Source of the DNA: CAYMSF01 sp964542255
GTDB taxonomy: Bacteria > Verrucomicrobiota > Lentisphaeria > Victivallales > Victivallaceae
Assembly (NCBI GenBank): GCA_964542255.1
Contig: CAZITV010000098.1
Location: forward strand, 1-8,525
DNA length: 8,525 nucleotides
Reading direction: 5' to 3'
A program made the translations under genes and the position numbers. The notes beneath the pieces are model-generated. The model saw nothing but the letters and a program-made list of their open reading frames with translations, did not search any database and was not told the DNA's origin. Below, one piece after another: positions 1-6,697 of this stretch (positions are counted from its first letter, which is position 1; each line of letters starts with the position of its first letter).

Positions 1-3000
1 ATTTTTTGTGCTGTCACATAGTCGAATTTGCCGGTACCCAGCAGCAGGGCATCTTTCGTCGGCATGATGCGGCGCGGCACCCATAGTTCACTCAAACCAT
101 TATCACGAAAATATTTGAGTAAAGCCGCAGAGTCGGCACTAAGATTAGTCGTTATTAGAACCAGTTGTTCGCCCTTGCGCTGGTCCGGTATCGCAACCAC
201 TCCGTTAACTGCCTTCGGCCATAAGGCATTGATGGCGGATTCAACCGCGGTCAGCGAAACCATTTCACCGGCGATTTTGGCAAAACGCTTTATTCTGCCT
301 TTTATTGAGACAAAACCTGCATTGTCCATCTCTACAATATCACCGGTATCGTACCAGCCGTCCGGTGGCGGCTGCAATATTCCGGGACGGTCGTGTCGCA
401 TATAGCCTAGCATGATGTTGTCGCCTTTAATCAGCAGTTTGCCACCGTTTTCAATGCCGGGCACTGGTTCGAGGCGGTGATTAATGCACGGCAGCAGCCG
501 TCCGACAGTTCCGGACTTGTTATACATGAGAGTATCAATACAGATTACCGGCGCGGCTTCAGTAGCGCCATATCCCTCAAGAATTCTGACCCCGAATTTT
601 TCCATCCACAGTTTCACGGTGGACTCCTTGAGTTTTTCGGCTCCAACTACTGCAAACCTGATGTTGAAAAAGTCATACGGATGCGCCACGCGCCCGTACC
701 CTGCCAAAAACGTATCCGTACCGAATATTATCGTCGCCATTGAATCATAGCAAAGCTCTGAAATCAGCCGGTAATGCAGTGGCGACGGATAAAAAAAGGT
801 TCTGATCCCAGTCAGCAGCGGCAGAACTGTCCCCATGCACAAACCAAACGAGTGAAACATCGGCAGGCAGTTCAAAATACGGTCCCGCGCATTGAGCGGA
901 AGCACGCTTAAGACCTGAGTGCGGTTCGCCTGAATATTGCGGTGGCTTAGCAATACCGCTTTCGGAGTGCCTTCGGAACCGGAGGTAAAGAGCACTGCCG
1001 CGGTATCATCCGGTTTTGCTGCCGGCTTCAGACGCAGCAATGAACGGAACATCCCGACTCCTACCTCAAACGGCGAAATCCCCGCCTTTACATCCTCCAG
1101 GCAGATCACCCGCAGGCCGGTATCTTTCAGCGCCTTCTCCAGCACTTCCAGGCGCGCCATCTCAATAAATTTGCGCGAAGTGAAAATGGTTTTAATCCCG
1201 ACAGCTTTGCAGCAGGCGGTAATTGAGTTAAAACCGGCGGTAAAGTTCATCATGCATGGCACTTTGTCATAGGCCAGCAGTCCCCAGAACGCAACGACAT
1301 TCGGCAGTGAGTTAGGAAGCATCAGACCGATATATTTTTCGCCACCGCTGCGCCGGCTCAGAACATTACCCAGAATGTAGCTTTTACGAATTAACTGGCG
1401 GTAATTAAGCACTTTGCGTGAGGAATCCTCGGCAATCGTGCGGCGGCTGCCATAGATATTCGCAGCATTCAACAGTGAACGGAACAGGTGTTCATCTATC
1501 CGCGAAGTGTGATACATCATTTCGACCATCAGATCGTAAATTCCGGCGGAAATCTTTTGGCGGCGTTCCTTGCCCTTGAACTCCGGTCCCACCTCGAAAC
1601 GGTGCGGCTCCAGAATAGTTAAGGTAATTTTTGGGAACCAGCGCGATTTGACTTTGTCTTTTATATAGGAGAATTTGGAATATTGCGCCCCGTCAATCCG
1701 GATTGGCAACACCATTGCTCCAGATTTTTCAGCGATCAAACCTGAGCCTTCATAGACTTTCATCAAAGCGCCGGTAACGGTGATCCGCCCCTCCGGAAAA
1801 ATCATGCATTTGCGGTCTTTCCGGATTTCCTCAATCAGTGATCTGATGCCCATCGGTTTGGCGGGGTCCAGCGGGAAAGCATTGACCAGCAGCAGGCCAA
1901 TTTTTACCCACCATTTTTTTGCCATTTGCGTATTTACGGCAAAGGTAATTTTTTCCGGCAGAAATGCCGCAATCAGCATCGCGTCCAGCAGCGAAGTATG
2001 GTTGGCGATAATCAGCACCCGCCCACCGGCTCTAGTATAATTCTCCAGATTCTTAACTTCAACCCGGAACAGCACGGAAAGCACCCCGCGGAACAGCGAA
2101 CGGGAGAGCGCATCCGGCAGCAGACGGCAGATATAAATCCCCGCCAACAGATTGAGTACGGCAGTCAGCAAAAATATTTCCGGTATGGTCATGTTAAACC
2201 ACAACAGTGCAACCACTGCCAGCGCGGCGGCAACCATGAACAGCGCATTGACGATATTATTACCGGCAATAATCCGCGCCGTCTCGCCCGGATTTGCCAG
2301 GTACTGCAGCACCGCATACAGCGGCACGATAAAGATTCCGCCGCAAGCAGCCAGCATAAACATATCTACTGCCAGCCGCCAGCACGTAAAATGGCTGACA
2401 AATTCCGGCAGCGTGATTAACACCGTTCCCGGCTTTAAGCCTTGGCTGGCGAAATAAAGGTCAGCGATAAACAGCGACATGCCCAGTGCGCCCAGCGGCA
2501 CAAATGTCATCTGCACCAACCCGTTAAGCAGACGGTTGCACATCACGGAGCCGATACCAATGCCAAGCGTAAAAATAGTCAGAAAAAATGTAACAACATT
2601 TTCATCAGCGCCAATGACGTTTTTACAGAATACAGGAAGTTGCGACAGCAGCAGCATACCGATGGCCCAAAACCAGGAAATCCCCAGCACACAGAGAAAA
2701 ATCGTCTTCTGACTTTTAACACATTTCAGAATAATTATGGTTTCATGGATAAAATTGTAGTTGACTTTCAGATTCGGCGATGGGGGTTGTGAAAACGGTA
2801 TCCGGCGGCTCGCCAGATATCCGGTAACCGCGACGGCGACCAGCGCGCCGCCCACGATTAGCTCCCCATAGTGCTTCATAACTAGAACATTGCCCAGGAT
2901 GGTTCCACCCAATATCGCCAGATAAGTTCCTGCCTCAACATAAGCATTGCCGGCAATCAGTTCATTCTCTTTGAGGTGCTGCGGCAGCAAAGCGTATTTA

Positions 3001-3404
3001 ATCGGTCCGAAAAATGTAGAATGAGTACCCATCATAAACAGCAGAAACAGCAGCAGCGCTGGACTCTTAAATATTTGCGGAGCTCCGTCCCATGTAATCA
3101 GCATCATCGCCATTCCTGCCAGTACCATAATGATGATTTCGAAAATTTTAATAATCCTGGTAATTGCGGCACGGTCATATTTATCAGCAAGCTGTCCCGC
3201 GGTAGCCGAGAAAAGAAAGAACGGCAGCATAAAAATTCCCGCGGCTATATTGACCATTATGGCGGCATATTCGCTCGTGGATACCAGTTTGTAGGTAATC
3301 AGGATTAACAACGCATTCTTGAAGAAATTGTCGTTTAACGCTCCCATGAACTGGGTGATGAACAACGGTAGAAAACGGCGTGTTTTAAACAGTTCCAGTC
3401 CCAC
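1..3404 (-). CDS. aas: LplT-PlsC-acyl-ACP synthetase fusion (lysophospholipid import and re-acylation), C-terminus cut by window edge
   Basis: The frame is open for 1134 codons from GTG at 3404 to the left edge. Residues about 1-420 are a hydrophobic MFS transporter of the LplT type, with FITQFMGALNDN near the start and the MFS loop GQLADKYDR at 70-78. A PlsC acyltransferase follows, with its HX4D box at H469 (NHTSLLD) and FPEGRIT at 536-542. The rest is an AMP-forming acyl-ACP synthetase: TSGSEGTPK at 807-815, YGATEAAPV at 945-953, WYDTGD ending at D1022, GRIKRFAKIAGE from 1036, and the C-terminal catalytic lysine in GTGKFDY at K1126. In E. coli LplT and Aas are separate proteins; the Aas half here resembles E. 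coli Aas closely by eye. Inferred role: flip lysophospholipids inward and re-acylate them from fatty acid plus ATP via bound ACP. GTG is chosen because AAAGGAG lies 6 nt upstream; the ATG at 3420 is out of frame. By comparison with Aas, only some 10-25 residues should be missing. No frameshift or stop was seen. Confidence 0.93.
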   Translation of the reverse strand, partial: MGLELFKTRRFLPLFITQFMGALNDNFFKNALLILITYKLVSTSEYAAIMVNIAAGIFMLPFFLFSATAGQLADKYDRAAITRIIKIFEIIIMVLAGMAMMLITWDGAPQIFKSPALLLFLLFMMGTHSTFFGPIKYALLPQHLKENELIAGNAYVEAGTYLAILGGTILGNVLVMKHYGELIVGGALVAVAVTGYLASRRIPFSQPPSPNLKVNYNFIHETIIILKCVKSQKTIFLCVLGISWFWAIGMLLLSQLPVFCKNVIGADENVVTFFLTIFTLGIGIGSVMCNRLLNGLVQMTFVPLGALGMSLFIADLYFASQGLKPGTVLITLPEFVSHFTCWRLAVDMFMLAACGGIFIVPLYAVLQYLANPGETARIIAGNNIVNALFMVAAALAVVALLWFNMTIPEIFLLTAVLNLLAGIYICRLLPDALSRSLFRGVLSVLFRVEVKNLENYTRAGGRVLIIANHTSLLDAMLIAAFLPEKITFAVNTQMAKKWWVKIGLLLVNAFPLDPAKPMGIRSLIEEIRKDRKCMIFPEGRITVTGALMKVYEGSGLIAEKSGAMVLPIRIDGAQYSKFSYIKDKVKSRWFPKITLTILEPHRFEVGPEFKGKERRQKISAGIYDLMVEMMYHTSRIDEHLFRSLLNAANIYGSRRTIAEDSSRKVLNYRQLIRKSYILGNVLSRRSGGEKYIGLMLPNSLPNVVAFWGLLAYDKVPCMMNFTAGFNSITACCKAVGIKTIFTSRKFIEMARLEVLEKALKDTGLRVICLEDVKAGISPFEVGVGMFRSLLRLKPAAKPDDTAAVLFTSGSEGTPKAVLLSHRNIQANRTQVLSVLPLNARDRILNCLPMFHSFGLCMGTVLPLLTGIRTFFYPSPLHYRLISELCYDSMATIIFGTDTFLAGYGRVAHPYDFFNIRFAVVGAEKLKESTVKLWMEKFGVRILEGYGATEAAPVICIDTLMYNKSGTVGRLLPCINHRLEPVPGIENGGKLLIKGDNIMLGYMRHDRPGILQPPPDGWYDTGDIVEMDNAGFVSIKGRIKRFAKIAGEMVSLTAVESAINALWPKAVNGVVAIPDQRKGEQLVLITTNLSADSAALLKYFRDNGLSELWVPRRIMPTKDALLLGTGKFDYVTAQK

Positions 3405-3406
3405 GG

Positions 3407-3901
3407 TCAGCTCCTTTCATTAAATGCGGTTGATTCTTCTGCGGCAACAGCTTTCTCCAGACGCGCCATATAACGGTTGATGTCATCAATTTCCTGCGCC
3501 GAGAATGTCGCCATAAGTTTTTTAACATAATTGCGATAGGGCTGTTCAACCTTTTCAAGAATCGCGCGGCCGGATTCGGTCAGATCAATGTGATAACAGC
3601 GGCGGTCTTCCGGCACACTCAACCGCCGGATCAGACCGACCTTTTCCATGCGGTCTAACAGACCGGTAATGTTGGACTTGTCCACCAGCAACTGTTCGCC
3701 GAGTTCGCTCTGGGTTAGTGGTTTTGCAGCATACTTCAGTACCATCATGATATTGAATTGCGCCTCAGAGGAAAGAAAATTGCTAAAAAATTGTTTTGCC
3801 TGCTTTTTTAATAATATCCCTGTCCACCAGACCCCCATCAATGCCTCATGGTCGCGGTCTTCAAAACTGACCAGCTCGTTATGACAGTATTTCTTTTCCA
3901 T
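3407..3901 (-). CDS. MarR-family transcriptional regulator
   Basis: This 164-residue protein has the usual MarR length and layout. Helical dimerisation segments lie at both ends. The winged helix-turn-helix covers about 62-107: LTQSELGEQL at 62-71, a recognition helix around KSNITGLLDRMEKVGL (75-90), and a wing with the family's D-R-R signature at 99-101 followed by YHIDLTESGR. MarR proteins are dimeric repressors or activators, often released by small ligands or oxidation. Cysteines at 6 and 102 are present, but nothing shows that they sense redox. Its stop is 2 nt from the start of the LplT-Aas fusion gene, so the two are almost certainly co-transcribed and the fusion gene is its likeliest target, along with its own promoter. 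The ligand is unknown; a fatty acid or acyl-ACP is plausible by analogy with FabT-type MarR proteins. The start at 3901 has a short AAAAGGG only 4 nt upstream; M22 is a less likely alternative start. Confidence 0.92.
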   Translation of the reverse strand: MEKKYCHNELVSFEDRDHEALMGVWWTGILLKKQAKQFFSNFLSSEAQFNIMMVLKYAAKPLTQSELGEQLLVDKSNITGLLDRMEKVGLIRRLSVPEDRRCYHIDLTESGRAILEKVEQPYRNYVKKLMATFSAQEIDDINRYMARLEKAVAAEESTAFNERS

Positions 3902-3931
3902 ATAGCCCTTTTAAATTTTAGAATATATCAA

Positions 3932-3964
3932 TAGTTTACATGCTGACTGTTTATATGTCAACTA
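3932..3964. promoter_or_regulatory. Imperfect inverted repeat over the marR promoter, candidate MarR operator
   Basis: TAGTTTACAT (3932-3941) and ATGTCAACTA (3955-3964) are inverted copies matching at 9 of 10 positions, separated by 13 bp. One arm covers the proposed -10 hexamer and the other the -35 hexamer, so a bound dimer would block RNA polymerase. Many MarR proteins repress their own operon through a palindrome in this position, but the 13-bp spacer is longer than in most MarR sites, so another dimeric regulator cannot be excluded. Confidence 0.45.
3933..3961 (-). promoter_or_regulatory. Sigma70-type promoter of the marR-aas operon
   Basis: On the minus strand a perfect -35 hexamer TTGACA (3961-3956) is followed after exactly 17 bp by TAAACT (3938-3933), which matches 4 of 6 bases of the -10 consensus. 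Transcription would begin near 3926, leaving a leader of about 25 nt that contains the marR ribosome-binding site. The call rests on sequence match and position only. Confidence 0.55.
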
Positions 3965-4172
3965 ATGTTTCAAAAAAACTTGATTTTAAATCTGGAATTT
4001 TCATGAATCCGGCAAGATTCGCGTATTATTAGCACTTTACGCTTTGCAATAACCTATGACCCTGCCAGTCAAGACAGCAGTTTTCCGATTTATAGAAATA
4101 GCAAAAATCTTTTAATTTTTTATTATCGGCATTATTGAAAAATCACAATTTAACATTAGATTACAAAATATA

Positions 4173-4229
4173 TCAAATTTAATCGTTTTTTTTCAAATTT
4201 AATCATTTTCGCTTGGCGTTAATGGTTTT
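4173..4229 (+). repeat. Three 20-bp-spaced direct repeats upstream of hydC (candidate regulator sites)
   Basis: A 17-nt unit TCAAATTTAATCGTTTT at 4173-4189 recurs as TCAAATTTAATCATTTT at 4193-4209 (16 of 17 identical), exactly 20 bp on. A third, diverged copy of the 3' part, TTAATGGTTTT, lies at 4219-4229, again exactly 20 bp on, so the core TTAATNNTTTT appears three times in phase. A spacing of 20 bp is close to two helical turns and would put three bound proteins on one DNA face, next to or over the expected -35 region. The regulator is unknown. AT-rich background makes single matches to the core unremarkable; the exact phasing and the 17-nt identity of the first two are the evidence. Confidence 0.6.
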
Positions 4230-4239
4230 GTCGTTTAAC

Positions 4240-4245
4240 TATATT
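4240..4245 (+). promoter_or_regulatory. Possible -10 element of the hydCBA operon
   Basis: TATATT matches the -10 consensus at 5 of 6 positions and would start transcription near 4252, about 35 nt before hydC. No good -35 hexamer lies 16-18 bp upstream; the nearest candidate, TTGGCG at 4213-4218, is 21 bp away. If this is the promoter it is weak on its own, which fits control by an activator at the repeats just upstream. Neighbouring AT-rich hexamers could serve instead. Confidence 0.3.
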
Positions 4246-4275
4246 AATAAAAAAGTATTAATATTAAAGGGTAGT

Positions 4276-4283
4276 GAGGTGAT
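4276..4283 (+). promoter_or_regulatory. Strong ribosome-binding site of hydC
   Basis: GAGGTGAT is fully complementary to the anti-Shine-Dalgarno end of 16S rRNA. Its GAGG core ends 7 nt before the ATG at 4287, which fixes this start and predicts efficient translation of the first hydrogenase gene. Confidence 0.8.
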
Positions 4284-4286
4284 ATT

Positions 4287-4808
4287 ATGCCGTGTCAGGA
4301 ACAGGACGAAGAGTTGGATTTGCTGGCGCTGTTTCCGGAGAAGAGCGCTGAACTGATTAAATATCTGGATGGGTTGGACGTTGGCAACAATCAGGAACAG
4401 AATAGAGGTTACCTGATTCAATCATTACATCAGGCGCAGCATATTTTTGGCTATTTGCCGAGGAATATACAGCAGTTGGTGGCGACGAAATTAAAGCTGC
4501 ATTTATCCGAGGTTTACGGGGTAATCAGTTTTTATCATTATTTTACCGATAAGCCGGTGGGCAAATTTAAGATTAACGTCTGCACCGGTACGGCGTGTTT
4601 TGTGAAAGGTTCTGGCGCGGTACTGGATGAACTGAAGCGGTACCTGAATATTGAAGAGGGTGAAACCTCGCGCGACAAGAAATTTTCTTTGGGCGGGCTG
4701 CGTTGCGTTGGAGCGTGCAGCCTGGCTCCGGTGGTAATGGTGAATGAACGGGTTTACGGCAACGTTACTCCAAAAATGGTGCCGGAAATCATTAACGATT
4801 GCAAATAA
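4287..4808 (+). CDS. hydC: [FeFe]-hydrogenase gamma subunit, NuoE-like [2Fe-2S] protein
   Basis: This 173-residue protein belongs to the NuoE / 24-kDa complex I family of thioredoxin-fold [2Fe-2S] proteins, called HydC in trimeric hydrogenases and HndA in Desulfovibrio. A helical N-terminal part carries the family pattern LIQSLHQAQHIFGYLP (43-58) and VYGVISFYHYF (76-86). The cluster ligands are C99 and C104 (NVCTGTAC) and C140 and C144 (RCVGAC), the expected Cx4C...Cx3C arrangement. In the cytoplasmic complex it pairs with the flavin subunit and passes electrons near the FMN site. It is first in the operon, 32 nt ahead of hydB. The first 20 or so residues are acidic and not conserved in my recollection of the family. 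Isolated NuoE proteins also occur in complex I and formate dehydrogenases, but the two genes that follow settle the assignment. Confidence 0.95.
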   Translation: MPCQEQDEELDLLALFPEKSAELIKYLDGLDVGNNQEQNRGYLIQSLHQAQHIFGYLPRNIQQLVATKLKLHLSEVYGVISFYHYFTDKPVGKFKINVCTGTACFVKGSGAVLDELKRYLNIEEGETSRDKKFSLGGLRCVGACSLAPVVMVNERVYGNVTPKMVPEIINDCK

Positions 4809-4840
4809 ACTACTATATTTATAGTTAAGGACTTGATATA

Positions 4841-6679
4841 ATGATAACGTCAGTGGATAAATTGTTAGCGTTGACAAAACAGCTCAAGAAACAGCGGCGC
4901 GCCAACCTTCGTATTTGCGTTTCGATGGGAACATGTGGTGTTGCTGCCGGAGCGGCGCCATTACTTGGTTCTTTCCGCAATGAAGTGACAGAACGCAAAC
5001 TTGATGGTGCGATTGAAGTCATTAGCACCGGCTGTATGGGGTTATGCCATTCGGAACCGAGTATTGAAGTGCTAGACCGCAAAAGCGGTGCCTGCACCTA
5101 CTATGGCAATGTAACGGCTGATCAGGTTGGGGCAATTCTCGATGCCGCGGCTTCAGTGGCAAACGGCGTAAAACTGGTCAAACGGACATGGTATTATCCG
5201 GAAGACGAAGCCAATACCGAACAGGCCCTGCAGGCACGAATAGTTTTGCGCAACTGCGGTAGAATCAATCCGGAAGATTTAAATGACTACATCGCTAATT
5301 CCGGCTACTCAGCTCTGGCAAAAGTGCTGACTGAAATGAAACCGCACGAAGTTATCGATACTATCATTGCCTCAGGTTTGCGCGGGCGTGGCGGCGGCGG
5401 CTTTTCTACTGGAAAGAAATGGAGTTTTGCGGCGGCACAGGATGCGCCGGTAAAATACCTCATCTGCAACGCCGACGAAGGCGACCCGGGCGCATTCATG
5501 GACCGTGCGGTGCTGGAAGGCGACCCGCATTCAGTACTGGAAGCGATGGCAATTGGCGGCTATGCCATTGGCGCCAAAGAAGGCTATATTTACATTCGCG
5601 CCGAATATCCGCTCGCCATTGAACGTTTACGGATAGCTATTAAGCAGGCAGAGGAACAAGGACTGCTCGGAAAAAATATTTTTGGTACAGGATTTGATTT
5701 TAATATCGCGCTTAAATACGGTGCTGGCGCATTTGTTTGCGGAGAAGAGACCGCACTCATCCACTCGATAGAGGGAATGCGCGGAGAACCAACTTTCAAA
5801 CCGCCTTTTCCTGCGGTTTCCGGATTGTGGAAAGCGCCGACCGTGGTGAACAATGTTGAAACTTATGCGAATGTCGGCGCAATTATCCGTAAAGGCGCGG
5901 ACTGGTTCCGGCAAATCGGCACGCCAAATTCGCCCGGCACCAAAGTTTTTGCCCTCGCTGGCAAAGTTGACAACGTCGGATTGGTCGAAGTACCAATGGG
6001 TACAAAGCTGAAAGATATTATTTTTGTACTTGGCAATGGCATCAAATATGGCAAAGCATTTAAAGCGGTGCAAACCGGCGGTCCTTCCGGCGGCTGTATT
6101 CGCGCCGATAAACTTGATACTCTGATTGATTATGATACGCTGATTGCGCTTGGCTCAATGATGGGATCAGGCGGAATGATTGTCATGGACGAAGATGACT
6201 GCATGGTCAATGTAGCTAAATTTTTTCTCCAGTTCACGCTGGATGAGTCCTGCGGAAAATGCACACCCTGCCGAATCGGCAATAAACGGCTGCACGAAAT
6301 GCTGCAGCTAATCTGCGATGGTCAGGCCACCGAAGATACTCTCGTTAAAATGCGTACTTTATCAAATATCATCAAGGATACCGCATTATGCGGACTCGGA
6401 CAGACTTCGCCAAATCCGGTATTGTCAACCATGAACAACTTTCCGGAAGAGTACGCTGCGCACGTTAAAGAGCGCCATTGTCATGCCGGAGTCTGTACCA
6501 AGCTGCTGACTTATTCGATTAACGAGCATTGTGTCGGCTGCACCATGTGCGCCAGGAACTGTCCGGCGGCATGCATCAGCGGTGAACGCAAAGAGCATCA
6601 CGTCATTGACCAAAGCAAGTGCGTCAAGTGCGGTATTTGTTATCAAACTTGCAAATTTCACGCGGTTGACCGCAACTAA
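4841..6679 (+). CDS. hydB: [FeFe]-hydrogenase beta subunit, NuoF-like NAD(P)H/FMN protein with added Fe-S domains
   Basis: At 612 residues this matches the long HydB form. An N-terminal thioredoxin-like [2Fe-2S] domain (about 20-105) has C26, C32, C65 and C69. The NuoF core follows: glycine-rich GLRGRGGGGFSTGKKW (179-194), NADEGDPGAFMDR (210-222) and GAGAFVCGEET (295-304), which bind FMN and the nicotinamide nucleotide. The [4Fe-4S] site is C471, C474, C477 (ESCGKCTPC) with C517. A C-terminal two-cluster ferredoxin domain has C564, C567, C570, C574 and C594, C597, C600, C604. The protein oxidises or reduces NAD(P)H and links it to HydA; in characterised HydABC enzymes it is where bifurcation with ferredoxin is thought to occur. 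NAD versus NADP preference cannot be read here. In the Desulfovibrio Hnd enzyme the N-terminal domain is a separate gene (HndB); here it is fused. TAAGGA lies 9 nt before the ATG. Confidence 0.96.
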   Translation: MITSVDKLLALTKQLKKQRRANLRICVSMGTCGVAAGAAPLLGSFRNEVTERKLDGAIEVISTGCMGLCHSEPSIEVLDRKSGACTYYGNVTADQVGAILDAAASVANGVKLVKRTWYYPEDEANTEQALQARIVLRNCGRINPEDLNDYIANSGYSALAKVLTEMKPHEVIDTIIASGLRGRGGGGFSTGKKWSFAAAQDAPVKYLICNADEGDPGAFMDRAVLEGDPHSVLEAMAIGGYAIGAKEGYIYIRAEYPLAIERLRIAIKQAEEQGLLGKNIFGTGFDFNIALKYGAGAFVCGEETALIHSIEGMRGEPTFKPPFPAVSGLWKAPTVVNNVETYANVGAIIRKGADWFRQIGTPNSPGTKVFALAGKVDNVGLVEVPMGTKLKDIIFVLGNGIKYGKAFKAVQTGGPSGGCIRADKLDTLIDYDTLIALGSMMGSGGMIVMDEDDCMVNVAKFFLQFTLDESCGKCTPCRIGNKRLHEMLQLICDGQATEDTLVKMRTLSNIIKDTALCGLGQTSPNPVLSTMNNFPEEYAAHVKERHCHAGVCTKLLTYSINEHCVGCTMCARNCPAACISGERKEHHVIDQSKCVKCGICYQTCKFHAVDRN

Positions 6680-6697
6680 TCACGGAGATCTTACATT

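Larger units (their letters stand above)
3902..4286. other. Divergent intergenic region between marR and hydC
   Basis: This 385-bp stretch carries no credible gene. It is much richer in A and T than the flanking genes, most strongly from about 4081 to 4286. It contains the marR promoter and inverted repeat at its left end and the phased repeats, weak -10 element and ribosome-binding site of the hydrogenase operon at its right end. The middle (about 3965-4140) holds only minor structure, for example GAATC (4005-4009) and GATTC (4016-4020) around a 6-nt loop, to which I assign no function. Confidence 0.8.

Noticed and set aside
28..3308. Many plus-strand open frames of 77-164 codons opposite the long minus-strand gene
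   Set aside because: They overlap each other in different frames, lack ribosome-binding sites and recognisable domains, and lie wholly opposite a continuous frame with clear LplT, PlsC and acyl-ACP synthetase motifs.
3418..3420. ATG as start of the fusion gene
   Set aside because: It is 16 nt upstream of the GTG and therefore in another frame; the GTG has a well-spaced AAAGGAG and leads directly into the conserved N-terminus.
3648..3884. Plus-strand 78-codon frame opposite marR
   Set aside because: It is antisense to a well-formed winged-helix protein and resembles no family I know.
3979..3992. Possible FNR/CRP-type site TTGATTTTAAATCT
   Set aside because: The second half does not give ATCAA at the required 4-bp spacing.
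4135..4148. Possible Rex (NADH-responsive) site, TTGAAAAATCACAA
   Set aside because: TCACAA is a good half-site, but the other half at the required 12-bp offset reads ATTATT, so the 18-bp palindrome is absent.
4213..4233. Possible sigma54 promoter (TTGGCG ahead of TTTTGTCG)
   Set aside because: The GG is present, but the GC expected 12 bp downstream is TT, so the -24/-12 geometry fails.
4239..4877. Minus-strand frames of 60 and 124 codons across hydC and its upstream region
   Set aside because: They are opposite hydC, with no family motifs and no supporting ribosome-binding sites; the conserved iron-sulfur motifs are on the plus strand.
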